From MFD02979-c5 sp963705385 (lineage in GTDB: Bacteria > Bacteroidota > Bacteroidia > Cytophagales > Amoebophilaceae): a stretch of 64,000 bases of DNA. Numbering within the stretch: position 1 is the first letter of the stretch; each line of letters starts with the position of its first letter. Below are positions 27,282 through 36,639 of the stretch, piece by piece. The translations under genes and the position numbers were made by a program. The stretch covers positions 62,001-126,000 of the forward strand of contig OY970075.1 in the NCBI GenBank assembly GCA_963705385.1, in the 5' to 3' direction. The notes below the pieces were generated by a model. That model did not search any database and was not told the origin of the DNA. It saw only the letters and a program-made list of their open reading frames with translations.

Positions 27282-27976
27282 CATGTACTAGGTTGTATAT
27301 ACATGTATTGTAACCATAGCTAGATTCCCCGTATACAAGCCCAGGCAGAGAAAATAACCCCAAGCTTGTCATACCTGGTTGCTAGCCTTATAACTAGCAG
27401 CGCAAACTTTGTCCGCGATCAATGTTTCCATAGGCCTGTACAGTAGTAGACCCCCTATTATGGTGCAAGTGTTTTACAGTTGCGCCTTGTGCGCGGAACT
27501 CAAATAGGAACGCTACCATCAATTGATTTCTCTTTTATAGGACTTAGCAGTCTTACTTAATTCCTTACACTTACGTAAAATATTCCTCTAGCTCATTAAA
27601 CCAACCTGCTTTCACTGCGTTTTGATGTATATATGCTAACTCTCTTGGATTCCGCGCAAGTGTTTTACACTTATGCGAAGGGATAAGGGGATTGGTTAGA
27701 TCTTCTCCGTTGTCATAGGCTTAAGCAAGGTAGTTACTATCTTTTTGATATAGTTTGCTAGTGTTGTTTCCGGGTGACGCCCCAACCTCTCTGATTCGAA
27801 GTACGAATATCGATCGCAAAGAGGGATAAGTTAGGCGTACCCACCCTTTAAGGGGTACCTCCTCAGACTAGTTTTACAAGGTCTTCGTACACCTGAATCA
27901 GCTGGAAAGTAGAGGTCCCACCCCTTATGATGTTTAACAGACCTTTGGGCCTCAGGTCAAGTAAACCTTGGCTACT
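27282..27976. other. Long gap with one coding-like remnant
   Basis: About 700 bases between tRNA-Ala and the second symporter. Apart from the remnant at 27571-27722 I see no gene, RNA or clear repeat. The final part precedes the symporter and may hold its promoter. Confidence 0.45.
27571..27722 (-). pseudogene. Coding-like remnant, unidentified
   Basis: The minus-strand frame reads TNPLIPSHKCKTLARNPREL and then AYIHQNAVKAGWFNELEEYF before a stop. The composition is protein-like. The phrase YIHQNAVKAGWF resembles the YIHxNPVKAGL motif of REP-associated (IS200-like) tyrosine transposases. There is no start and the frame is closed upstream. I regard it as a fragment; the transposase link is tentative. 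Confidence 0.3.
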
Positions 27977-30412
27977 ATGGCTATTTTCAATACTATCGAT
28001 CACTTTATTGTTTATGCTTTCCTACTTCTAACACTTCTGATAGGTCTTTGGGTAGGAAGAAAGATCAAAGACTTTCAAGAATATGCCCTGGCTAACAAGA
28101 TCTATGGTACAGGCCTACTTACTATCACCTTGCTAGCTAGCTACATAGGAGGGTGGCATCTGTTTGGTTTTCCTGGTGACATATTTGCTGATGGCATTAT
28201 TCATCTGCTTATTACAGTAGGAGGCGGTGTTGTTGTCTGCCTGCTCTTTATTGCCTGGTTTATTGCTCCTCAGATGATACACTTTCAAGATCACCTGACC
28301 ATGGGAGATTTAATGTATACCTTCTATGGAAGCCATGGACGCCTGATTACAGGCCTTATAGGGTTTGTTTATAACCTTACAGCTGTCAGCATACAGCTAC
28401 TCTTCTTAAAGCCTGTTTGTGAGTTGCTGGCTATTAGAGAAGATTGGGGCCTTTCCCTAGGTGCACTGGTACTGGTGATCTACGCTAGTAGTGGTGGTAT
28501 TAAGTCAGTAACCATCACTGATGTGGTCCAATTTGCCATCATCCTTGTTGTTGTGCCTTTACTGGCTAACCTTATCACCTACCAAGCCGGTGGTATAAAA
28601 ACAATCTTAAGTAGCCTTCCAGCAGAGAAGCTCCAGATCAACTTTGCTCAGGACAAAGCCAATGCATATGGCGCGGGCTATTATTCCTTCCCCATCCTCT
28701 TAGTGTGGTTTCTTTTTCCTGGCTTTCCGCTTAGCTTCCCTTTTATCCAGCGCACGCTGATAGCTAGCAGTAAACGACAACTGAGCCATATATACTACAT
28801 AAGCATAGCCTTCCTTATTATGTTCTTCTTGCTGTTGGCCTTGATCGGCTTTGCTACCCTGGCACTGTATCCTCACCTTGACTCCAAAACAATGGTACCT
28901 TACCTTATTAATCAGCTTCCTCAAGGGCTGAAAGGTTTGACTATAATAGGTGCACTAGCTATCATTATGTCTAGTGCTGACTCTTTCTTACATGCTGCAG
29001 GCATTTCACTGACCCATGATGTAGTTCAACCTTTTTGTGCCAAGAGAGGGATTGTAATTCATAAGCTACAAGTAGTGAAGCAAACTACCTTCTTTACAGG
29101 TTGTATATCTATTCTAGTGGCCTTAGTCGCCAAAGACCCCTTCAAGGTAGCTATTTATGGTATGGACCTAGCAGCCCTGCTCTTTACAATCCCGCTTATA
29201 GCAGGCATTATGGGGCTAAGGACTGACATCAAGGCTTTTGCTAGTTCTTTAGTGGCCACCTTAGCTGTGTTTATTCTGGCTCATGGATGGCTTGACAAAG
29301 AGCTCGCGCTGCCTGTATGCATCTTTACTAACCTTCTTAGCTTCCTGGGTGTGCATGTGTGGCAGAACAAAGGCTTTGCTGTAGTAAAGCGAGCAAGCTC
29401 CATGGAAAGCACCTGGGTGTGGCGGGTGACATGGAAAGGTTTTATCAAGAGACTTGCTAGGGCTAAAGGGCTGCTGCACTACTCAGAAGGTAAACTAGCC
29501 AAGTATGGCGCCTCCCCTAGCTTGTTTGCGCTCTTTATGTCTTTGAATTACATGGTGCCCTTTTTTATGCACACTTACACAGCTTCTGCAACTTATAAGC
29601 AGGTATTAGTCATCAGGAGTATAGGTGCTATACTCTGTGTAGGGCTAATCCTAAAGCCTTATTGGCCTGTTTGGCTCAGGCGCTACTTTGCTATTTACTA
29701 TCACTTTAGCTTGCTTTACTGCTTACCTTTCTTAACTACTTTCCTCTTTTTAATAGAAAGAGGCAATGTAGAGTGGATCATCAATGTAGCGTTCTCTATT
29801 ATGCTTCTCATAGTGCTTGCAGACTGGGTAAGCTTCATAGTATTAGCTGCAGCAGGGGTGGGGATAGGCTTGCTATTTTATACTCAGGTAGTAGGAAAGA
29901 TTAACTTTACTTTGGATTTCACTACTGCATACTTACTAGTCTACACGCTAATATTTGCCACGCTCATTACTCTCCTCTTTGCTCGCAGGAAACAAAAAGC
30001 CTTTCAACCTCGATTATTCTGGATTGGAGGTAAGCTTGATGTGCTCTTAATCTCACACCAGAATAAGGCTGCAGAGGTTTTAGCTGAGTTTATTAATCAC
30101 CATATAGAGCAATACACGCATAAGTATACTAAAGCCAAATACCTCTTAATGCCAGAAAACCTTAGTCCTCAACAGCAGGCCAAGTCTACTCTAGAAATAT
30201 TTCATGAACTGATGCCTATTGCTTTAGCTATAGCTCAACAAGGCAATAGTATTCTAAAGGAAGTAACTGCTGAATTGAAGTATATGTTTATGCTCGACCA
30301 CCTAGCACCCCTTTCTATCAAAGCTTGCTTAGAAGAAATATTGGAGGATTATTTTTTTTCAAAAACTCCCATACCATCAGCCTGGACCTATCCCAAGATT
30401 TTAAGGCCTTAA
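27977..30412 (+). CDS. Sodium:solute symporter-sensor, frameshifted before ATPase-like end
   Basis: Second SSS-family protein, 811 residues from the ATG at 27977 (a TTG at 27968 is also in frame). The symporter domain (about 1-470) carries YASSGGIKSVTITDVVQF and IIMSSADSFLHAAG. It is followed by about seven more helices (about 520-680) and a soluble region. The layout parallels the first part of the 1151-residue protein at 4302-7757, so the two are paralogues. The frame ends shortly after a run of eight T's (30352-30359). One extra T would join it to the next frame, which encodes the expected kinase-type ATPase end (to 30738). So it is either recently broken or expressed by slippage. The transported solute is unknown. 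Confidence 0.82.
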   Translation: MAIFNTIDHFIVYAFLLLTLLIGLWVGRKIKDFQEYALANKIYGTGLLTITLLASYIGGWHLFGFPGDIFADGIIHLLITVGGGVVVCLLFIAWFIAPQMIHFQDHLTMGDLMYTFYGSHGRLITGLIGFVYNLTAVSIQLLFLKPVCELLAIREDWGLSLGALVLVIYASSGGIKSVTITDVVQFAIILVVVPLLANLITYQAGGIKTILSSLPAEKLQINFAQDKANAYGAGYYSFPILLVWFLFPGFPLSFPFIQRTLIASSKRQLSHIYYISIAFLIMFFLLLALIGFATLALYPHLDSKTMVPYLINQLPQGLKGLTIIGALAIIMSSADSFLHAAGISLTHDVVQPFCAKRGIVIHKLQVVKQTTFFTGCISILVALVAKDPFKVAIYGMDLAALLFTIPLIAGIMGLRTDIKAFASSLVATLAVFILAHGWLDKELALPVCIFTNLLSFLGVHVWQNKGFAVVKRASSMESTWVWRVTWKGFIKRLARAKGLLHYSEGKLAKYGASPSLFALFMSLNYMVPFFMHTYTASATYKQVLVIRSIGAILCVGLILKPYWPVWLRRYFAIYYHFSLLYCLPFLTTFLFLIERGNVEWIINVAFSIMLLIVLADWVSFIVLAAAGVGIGLLFYTQVVGKINFTLDFTTAYLLVYTLIFATLITLLFARRKQKAFQPRLFWIGGKLDVLLISHQNKAAEVLAEFINHHIEQYTHKYTKAKYLLMPENLSPQQQAKSTLEIFHELMPIALAIAQQGNSILKEVTAELKYMFMLDHLAPLSIKACLEEILEDYFFSKTPIPSAWTYPKILRP

Positions 30413-30738
30413 TATCTTTTCCACACTTTAAGTACGTTATCATGCACCTATTGTGCCTGGCCTATTCTTGTGAGCTAGGGGGTGAAGTCAGCTTACGGAT
30501 AAGCAATAACGGATCAATACATATAAAGGTGCTAGGAGTCAGTGGAAGACATTTGTTGACCTCTCATCTTTTTGACTTCTTCCCAGAAGAGATGTACAAG
30601 CTAACGGCTAATTTTGATCTTGCGGTTAGTAAGCTTATCGTGAGTGGTTTTGGAGGCAGGATTTATACTCACAGCAGAGCGGACAAGACTTCTTACGTAG
30701 AGTTTATTTTAGAACTTCCAAAACTAGCGCAAAACTAG
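30325..30738 (+). pseudogene. HATPase-like C-terminal part of the symporter-sensor, out of frame
   Basis: This frame continues the preceding gene after the T8 run: FFFKNSHTISLDLSQDFKAL, a helix YVIMHLLCLAYS, then DLAVSKLIVSGFGGRIYTH and YVEFILELPKL. The last two blocks correspond to the G-box helix ('iaKxIVexxGGxI') and final strand ('FxixLPl') of histidine-kinase ATPase domains. The Asp and Gly boxes are not clearly present, so ATP binding is doubtful. It is not an independent gene. No HD domain follows, unlike the paralogue. Confidence 0.6.
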
Positions 30739-30769
30739 TACAAAATTTGCGGTCCCTTTAATATAGGAG

Positions 30770-30982
30770 ATGAAAAAGGCTCCTAAAGAGGTAATCATAG
30801 GCTATGCCGGTGGTACTACCCTAGAGGAAGAGTTTTTAGAAGACATCACAGCCAAAGGCGTTAATCTCTCTAAAGTAGAAAAGAAAATTGACCTAATTAA
30901 GGGAATGTTATGCCAGTCAAAAGCGCAAGTACAGATCGTGTTAGACTTTATGCAAGAAGCAGCTATGATTATTACATCTTAG
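30770..30982 (+). CDS. Small unknown protein, 70 residues
   Basis: The ATG-started frame begins MKKAPKEVIIGYAGGTTLEE and is acidic and helical-looking, with no signal or membrane segment. It follows the symporter-sensor by 32 bases on the same strand and ends 26 bases before the recG stop on the other strand. An AGGAG sequence lies directly against the ATG. I do not recognise it. It could be a real short gene or a trace of a domain once attached to the sensor. Confidence 0.5.
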   Translation: MKKAPKEVIIGYAGGTTLEEEFLEDITAKGVNLSKVEKKIDLIKGMLCQSKAQVQIVLDFMQEAAMIITS

Positions 30983-31007
30983 GCACCAGCGACTTATTAA
31001 AGGTTGA

Positions 31008-33101
31008 CTAACTAATACTACTCCAATCCACAGTATTGCTGTGGATACGCTCAAGCTGCGCTTTGAGAGGTAGGTTTTTTGGATGCACAAGCGTGGGGTC
31101 TTCTCCAATGACCTGTTTGGCTGCTTCTCGAGCTGTCTGCAGAATCTTCCCATCCTGCCCTAAGTCTGCAATCTTTAGTTCGAGTAGGCCACTTTGTTGT
31201 GTGCCTAGCAGATCGCCAGGACCTCGGAGCTGTAGGTCTAAGTCTGCAATCTCAAATCCATCGTTCGTGTGCACCATTGCTTGAATGCGTTCCCTGCTCT
31301 TGTTGCTCAGCTTATAATCAGTCATCAAAATGCAATAAGACTGCTTGCTACCCCTACCCACCCTTCCACGCAGTTGATGCAGCTGTGCCAATCCAAACCG
31401 TTCTGCGTTCTCAATAACCATGACCGTGGCGTTTGGCACATTTACCCCTACTTCAATAACCGTAGTGGCCACCATGATCTTAGTTGCTCCTTTGACAAAG
31501 CGTTGCATCTCATAATCTTTATCTGAAGCGTGCATTTGACCGTGAATAATACTGATAGGAAATTCAGGAAAAGCCCGACAAATACTTTCATAACCATCCA
31601 TGAGGTTCTTATAGTCCAACTTTTCAGATTCCTCAATGAGAGGATACACGATGTAGACTTGTCTACCAGCAATGATCTGTTCTTTGAGCAGCTGAAACAC
31701 CTTTAGCCTTTGTGCATCATAATGGTGAGCAGTCTTAATAGGTTTTCTGCCAGCTGGCATAGCATCAATCACAGAGACATCTAGGTCACCATAGAAGGTC
31801 ATGGCCAGGGTACGAGGAATAGGGGTAGCGGTCATTATCAACACGTGAGGAAAGCATTCCTGACTTTTGGTCCAGAGCCTGGCCCTTTGAGCTACGCCAA
31901 AGCGGTGTTGCTCGTCGATGATAGCCAATCCTAGGTTGTTAAAACTTACTGCTTCGTTAAGCAAGGAATGCGTACCTACAACTATCTGTAGCTTTCCCTC
32001 ACTGAGAGCATCCATGGTTATATTCCGCTCTCTTTTCTTTGTAGAGCCTGTCAGCAGTGCTGCATGAAGGCTTAATTGCTGTGTAAAGGATTGTACTTCT
32101 TTGTAATGTTGCTCTGCTAGTAACTCAGTGGGGGCCATCATGGCTACTTGTGCACCACTCCCAATGGTGAGCAGCATGCTCAAAAGCGCTACTACAGTTT
32201 TACCGCTACCCACGTCTCCTTGTACCAACCGATTCATCTGCTTCCCTGATTGTAAGTCTTGGTAGATCTCCTTGACTACTCGCTTTTGGGCTTCTGTTAA
32301 ATTGAAAGGTAAGTGATTATAATAAAAGTAGCTGAGGAGCTGTGTATTATTGAGTACTATTCCTGGTTGCTTGTCAAGGCGTATTTTCTTGAGCTGAAGG
32401 AGCTGTAACTGTATGTAAAATAGTTCTTCAAACTTCAGCCGGAAGCGTGTTTGCTGCAGCACCGCATAGTTGGGGGGGAAATGAATATTCAGCAGTGCAA
32501 ATTCCTTGCTAACGAGCCTGTATCCTTGTAACAGATGGCTAGGCAAGGTTTCTGGAATAACAGCGTTAGTAACTTTTTGCAGTAGGTTGCGCTGTAATTT
32601 TGCGATGGCCTTGCTGTCTAGGTACTTGGACTTGAGCTTTTCAGTAGTATGATAAACTGGATACAAAGGCTGTTTGTTTTCATGGGTAGGAACATATACT
32701 TCCAACTCAGGGTGTACAAGACTGATCTGGCGGCCATAGACTGTAGGCTTGCCCAATACGGTATATGCTACACCTACTTGTAATTTTTTGAGTATCCACT
32801 GAAGCCTTTGGAACCAGACCAGCGTGATCTCACCTGTATCATCCCTAAAGCTGGCCATTATCCTCTTTTTCCCTGATGAGATGTCTTTTATATGGTGGAT
32901 AGTGCCCTTGATTTGTACATAGGGCATGTCTTCTTTGAGCTCTTTGATTCTGTAGAATTGTGACCGGTCTTCATACCGAAAGGGGTAATACTGTATTAGG
33001 TCGTTGAAAGTGTATATACCAAGCTCTTGCTGGAGCAATGCAGCTTTATCAGGTCCAACTTCTTTAAGGTATTCAATCTTTGTTTGGAAAAAAGAAGCCA
33101 T
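31008..33101 (-). CDS. recG: ATP-dependent DNA helicase RecG
   Basis: Branch-migrating helicase that regresses stalled replication forks and processes recombination intermediates. The 697 residues include the N-terminal wedge/OB region (RYEDRSQFYRIKEL, FRDDTGEITLVWFQ), helicase Walker A QGDVGSGKTVVALL, the DEQHRFGVAQR box (DExH), TATPIPRTLAMTFYGD and the C-terminal QLRGRVGRGSKQSYC motif with LRGPGDLLGTQQSG. The motifs and length are complete. The upstream region (33102-33550) is AT-rich and full of DnaA-box-like sites. Identification is secure. Confidence 0.97.
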   Translation of the reverse strand: MASFFQTKIEYLKEVGPDKAALLQQELGIYTFNDLIQYYPFRYEDRSQFYRIKELKEDMPYVQIKGTIHHIKDISSGKKRIMASFRDDTGEITLVWFQRLQWILKKLQVGVAYTVLGKPTVYGRQISLVHPELEVYVPTHENKQPLYPVYHTTEKLKSKYLDSKAIAKLQRNLLQKVTNAVIPETLPSHLLQGYRLVSKEFALLNIHFPPNYAVLQQTRFRLKFEELFYIQLQLLQLKKIRLDKQPGIVLNNTQLLSYFYYNHLPFNLTEAQKRVVKEIYQDLQSGKQMNRLVQGDVGSGKTVVALLSMLLTIGSGAQVAMMAPTELLAEQHYKEVQSFTQQLSLHAALLTGSTKKRERNITMDALSEGKLQIVVGTHSLLNEAVSFNNLGLAIIDEQHRFGVAQRARLWTKSQECFPHVLIMTATPIPRTLAMTFYGDLDVSVIDAMPAGRKPIKTAHHYDAQRLKVFQLLKEQIIAGRQVYIVYPLIEESEKLDYKNLMDGYESICRAFPEFPISIIHGQMHASDKDYEMQRFVKGATKIMVATTVIEVGVNVPNATVMVIENAERFGLAQLHQLRGRVGRGSKQSYCILMTDYKLSNKSRERIQAMVHTNDGFEIADLDLQLRGPGDLLGTQQSGLLELKIADLGQDGKILQTAREAAKQVIGEDPTLVHPKNLPLKAQLERIHSNTVDWSSIS

Positions 33102-33768
33102 GAACCTAGTCTGTGTGTGGGTGTTGTAATTGCAACGTAGGATTTTGAACCTTGATCCTAATAATAGATACTAATTAAAGTTTTATTGTTTTTATTATGG
33201 TGTGGATTCGTTGAAAAAAAAGGAAGAAAAATCTTGGATACATGGATTGTGGATTATCAATAAACTTTCCTCGGCTTATCAACAAATTACTCCACCCTAT
33301 TTTTGCTGATTGCAGTATAGTGGTATACACACGTGGATAACAAGTTTTTGACTAAGAAAATTTTCCTACCACCACTGACTGTGGATGACCCTACAGATAG
33401 CCATACACAATAAGGGTTACTGTCTGGGTATGTGTGCTTATTAGCCGAAACGGATCTGCTAGCTACATTTACCCACAAAAAATGACTCTATAACCAAGGG
33501 GTTATCCATAGGGTTATCAACATGTAAGGGAGTATAAAAGTTATGTTATTGCCTGGGGCATCTAAATAACACAAGGTTGCGGAAAATCAGTCGAGGATGT
33601 ACCTAAGCAGAACTATGAACTTCGAAACAAGTAATTAGGTATTATGGAGATGCTCAAGGTTAATGGCTTTTTGTTGTATCAAACGTGAAAGCGTATGCTT
33701 GATTGAGTAGCGCTCACAACAATTCAATAGATAATGCAATAGGCTCAATTATTACACCAAGTATTTGG
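33102..33768. other. AT-rich intergenic region with DnaA-box cluster (candidate oriC)
   Basis: Between recG and tRNA- HisG-type gene there is no coding sequence that I can support. Six 9-mers each one mismatch from TTATCCACA occur within 275 bases: 33248-33256 (reverse), 33276-33284, 33332-33340 (reverse), 33380-33388 (reverse), 33502-33510 and 33514-33522. An AT-rich tract lies at about 33170-33240. Clusters like this mark bacterial replication origins. No dnaA gene is adjacent, but Bacteroidota origins are often separated from dnaA. This is inference from motifs only. Confidence 0.5.
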
Positions 33769-33843
33769 GGTGAAAGACGGGACTCGAACCCGCGACCTCT
33801 GGTACCACAAACCAGCGCTCTAACCAACTGAGCTACAATCACC
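33769..33843 (-). tRNA. tRNA-His (GTG)
   Basis: Read on the minus strand, the D arm (AGCTCAGTTGGTTAGAGC), the anticodon arm CTGGT-TTGTGGT-ACCAG with anticodon GTG, and the T arm (GCGGGTTCGAGTCCCGT) are all well formed. An extra G at position -1 (33843) and discriminator C73 are typical of tRNA-His. The acceptor stem has two U-U mismatches (positions 5-68 and 6-67: GTGATTG against CTTTCAC). CCA is not encoded. Confidence 0.9.
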
Positions 33844-33996
33844 ATATTGGGGTGTGCCATGGACAAGCACGCTTTGACAACTCCCAAAGAAAACAAAAAT
33901 GAAGCAAGTTATCAACCAAAGGCTCGGGATTCTTTGATATCCGTGCTCAGCTATAGGCTTTAAGGACTAATGTAGGAGCTATAGGCTATTGGGAAA

Positions 33997-34860
33997 TTGT
34001 TACCTTTGTCACTAATAAAGCACCCAGTTATGGTTTATAACCAATTGGTAACTCTCCTAGGCCTAGAAGCAGACCGTCTGCTTACCTATTGCTGTGAGAC
34101 TATTCCTAAGGATCAGTTGCACCTGCCTAGTCCTAGCTTTGTAGACGAGGTATTTTTTCTTCCCAACAGGAACCCACAAGTGCTAAAAAGCCTGGCGAGC
34201 ATCTTTGGTCATAGAAGGCTAGCCAACACAGGTTATCTCTCTATATTGCCAGTAGATCAGGGCATAGAACACACGGCAGGTGCTTCTTTTGCCCCTAACC
34301 CATGCTACTTTGATCCTGAGAATATTCTTAAGCTAGCCATAGAAGGCAGCTGCAATGCCATAGCCACCACCTTTGGCATATTGGCTATCATAGCCAGTAT
34401 GCCCATAAGATTCCTTTTATATTTAAGATCAAAATAACGAGCTGCTTACTTATCTTAATAAGCACGACCAAAGACAACCTGGCACAGTAGAAGAAGCCTA
34501 GAGCTCAGCTGCTACTGCTGTAGGTGCTACCATTTATTTAGTGTTCTGAAACATCTATCTGAAACATCTAACCGAAATATACGATCGGCTTGCTACCACA
34601 TACCCTCTATAGACCTTTGTCACTACCAAGTAGCCCAACTGCTATATGGGAAAGGCAGGTTTGGCCAACTCTGAAGGAGTATCGCAAGGAACTTTAGACC
34701 TAGCTGGGATGGTTAGGAGGGCGGTGATTAATAAAAGAGCTGGAGGTATAGGCCTCATTGCAGGTAAGAAGATGTTTCAAAGGCTTATGTAAGAAGGTGT
34801 TTCACTACTCAACTTAATCTAGGATGTATATTTGGCTAAAAAAATTATAGTAGCCTGACC
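33997..34860 (+). pseudogene. fbaB: Class I fructose-bisphosphate aldolase (FbaB/DhnA type), broken
   Basis: The first 115 codons (33997 to about 34350) encode a good N-terminus: SLASIFGHRRLANTGYLSIL, PVDQGIEHTAGASFAPNPCY, and FDPENILKLAIEG-NAIATTFG. After that the frame diverges and stops at 34437. Further pieces of the same enzyme follow with frameshifts and stops: YMGKAGLANSEGVSQG, DLAGMVRRAVINKRAGGIGL, and IAGKKMFQRLM near the C-terminus (to about 34855). An intact enzyme would be about 350 residues and would split fructose-1,6-bisphosphate via a Schiff-base lysine. This copy cannot be functional. It lies just upstream of accD. Confidence 0.8.
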
Positions 34861-34891
34861 AGCAATACAGGTTCACAATAAAAAAATAAGT

Positions 34892-35734
34892 ATGGCTTGG
34901 TTCAAAAGAAAAACAAAAGGTATCCTAACCCCTACATCTGATAAGAAAGAAGGGCCCGATGGCCTGTGGTACAAAACTCTTCAAGGAAAACTCATTCCTA
35001 CTAGAGAGCTTCGAGAGAATCTTTATGTATCTCCTGAAGATGGTTATCACGTGCGCATAGGTTCTAAAGAGTACTTTGAGATCCTGTTTGACGAAAACAA
35101 GTTTACAGAACTCAATGCTGAACTTACTTCAGCCGATCCCCTTGGTTTTGTTGATAGCAAACCTTACGCACAGCGCCTACAAGAAGCGCAAGAGCAAACG
35201 CAGCTGAAAGATGCTATCAGGGCAGCTCATGGGAAGATGAATGGACTGAAGCTTGTGGTTGCTTGCATGGACTTTAGTTTTATTGGTGGTTCGATGGGCT
35301 CTGTAGTTGGAGAAAAAATTGCTCGAGCCATTGATTATGCTTTAAAGCATAAGGACCCTTTGCTTATTATCTCCAAGTCAGGAGGGGCGCGAATGATGGA
35401 AGCAGGGTTCTCTTTGATGCAAATGGCCAAAACATCAGCCAAACTACTCCAATTAGCTGAAGCCAAAGTGCCTTATATCTCTCTGCTCACTGATCCTACT
35501 ACAGGAGGCGTCAGTGCCTCTTTCGCTATGTTGGGCGATTTTAATATTGCTGAGCCTGGCGCCTTGATTGGATTTGCAGGGCCTAGGGTAATTAGAGAGA
35601 CCATTGGCAAGGATTTACCCAAATGTTTTCAGAGCGCAGAGTTTTTGCTTGAACATGGCTTTCTAGATTTTATTGTGGATAGGCGAGAACTAAAAACTAA
35701 GTTGACTAAGCTATTGAATATGTTTAACAGTTGA
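34892..35734 (+). CDS. accD: Acetyl-CoA carboxylase carboxyltransferase beta subunit
   Basis: Works with AccA to carboxylate acetyl-CoA to malonyl-CoA, the first step of fatty-acid synthesis. The 280 residues show the family core: DPLGFVDSKPYAQRL, DFSFIGGSMGSVVGEKI, ISKSGGARMMEAGFSLMQ and LTDPTTGGVSASFAMLGD, then AGPRVIRETIGKDLP. The normal N-terminal zinc ribbon (two Cys-x-x-Cys pairs around residues 25-50) has lost all four cysteines: where CPxC is expected the sequence reads TLQG and VSPEDGYH. The surrounding residues (DGLWYK, IPTRELRENLYV, YHVRIG) are conserved, so this is genuine loss, not misalignment. The rest of the enzyme looks intact. The ATG at 34892 is well placed. Confidence 0.95.
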   Translation: MAWFKRKTKGILTPTSDKKEGPDGLWYKTLQGKLIPTRELRENLYVSPEDGYHVRIGSKEYFEILFDENKFTELNAELTSADPLGFVDSKPYAQRLQEAQEQTQLKDAIRAAHGKMNGLKLVVACMDFSFIGGSMGSVVGEKIARAIDYALKHKDPLLIISKSGGARMMEAGFSLMQMAKTSAKLLQLAEAKVPYISLLTDPTTGGVSASFAMLGDFNIAEPGALIGFAGPRVIRETIGKDLPKCFQSAEFLLEHGFLDFIVDRRELKTKLTKLLNMFNS

Positions 35735-35853
35735 CCTTTCCTAGCTTGTGTGCTCACAGAGGTCTCTAATAGCGTATTAATAAAACAAACCTGGTGTATG
35801 GTTCCTACCTGGTTTTGATCTATTGTCGTTATTAATCTCTAAAAATATCGTTT

Positions 35854-36336
35854 ATGCTCCAACGTCCGCAATCAGTTTGCTTGCTTGCAATTGTAACCAC
35901 TATGATTGCAATGGCCTTACTGCCTATTTGGGTAAAGTCAGATACAGCTACAGTCCATTTCTATGTTATGAATGCATGGTGTTTTCGAAAAATAGGTTCG
36001 GAAGGTAAGCTTCTCAATGTAGTATACTTTCCCTACGCTTTGGTAGGCATACTAGCGCTCACGTCAGCAGGCATAGCCGCATACGAGGTATTTAAGTACG
36101 ACAACAGAGCTACCCAACTCAAATTAGGATTACTGAACGCCTTGGTGCTGATAGCAACCGTAGGCTTGCTCCTCTACATGATCATACAGCAAGAAAAGCA
36201 TTTGCTTCCTGAAGTGTCCGGAAAGTACAAGCTGGGTTTCCTTTTGCCTGCCATTGCTCTAGCTAGCAACTTGCTGGCCAATCGCTTTATCCAAAAAGAT
36301 GAAAAGCTGGTTAGGTCCACTAATAGGATGCGTTAA
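35854..36336 (+). CDS. DUF4293 membrane protein
   Basis: 160 residues with four predicted membrane helices (about 8-25, 56-78, 90-110, 127-143). It ends with ANRFIQKDEKLVRSTNRMR, the conserved C-terminal signature of the Bacteroidota DUF4293 family; the N-terminal MLQRPQSVCLLA fits as well. Function is unknown. It sits 120 bases after accD on the same strand. In this family the position near housekeeping genes is common, but no partner can be named from this window. Confidence 0.85.
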   Translation: MLQRPQSVCLLAIVTTMIAMALLPIWVKSDTATVHFYVMNAWCFRKIGSEGKLLNVVYFPYALVGILALTSAGIAAYEVFKYDNRATQLKLGLLNALVLIATVGLLLYMIIQQEKHLLPEVSGKYKLGFLLPAIALASNLLANRFIQKDEKLVRSTNRMR

Positions 36337-36639
36337 GACGCTGTAGAGATGGTGAATCGTAAAGGTTCTCAAGATCAACCCTCAAAAATCCTAACACTTC
36401 AACAAAGCGCTTCATAAATTTTCCCATTTTTTATAGGAGAGCTCTACACAAAATTTAAGTCAGCTAGAACAGCCCTTTAGTGTTTTGACCTATTTAGCTT
36501 AGGACTGGACTATTTTGTTATTTTGACGGAGTTTGCGCTCGTTTGCTACCATAACAAGCAGCTGTTGGATCTAGCTTCGCGATACTCTCTGAGCTTGCTC
36601 AAGCAAGTTGGTTCATCACTGACAAACCGCTTAGTAATT

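Noticed and set aside
27282..27976. Group II intron
   Set aside because: No domain V-like hairpin or reverse-transcriptase motif could be found.
33714..33896. 60-codon minus ORF
   Set aside because: It is the translation of tRNA-His and its flanks.
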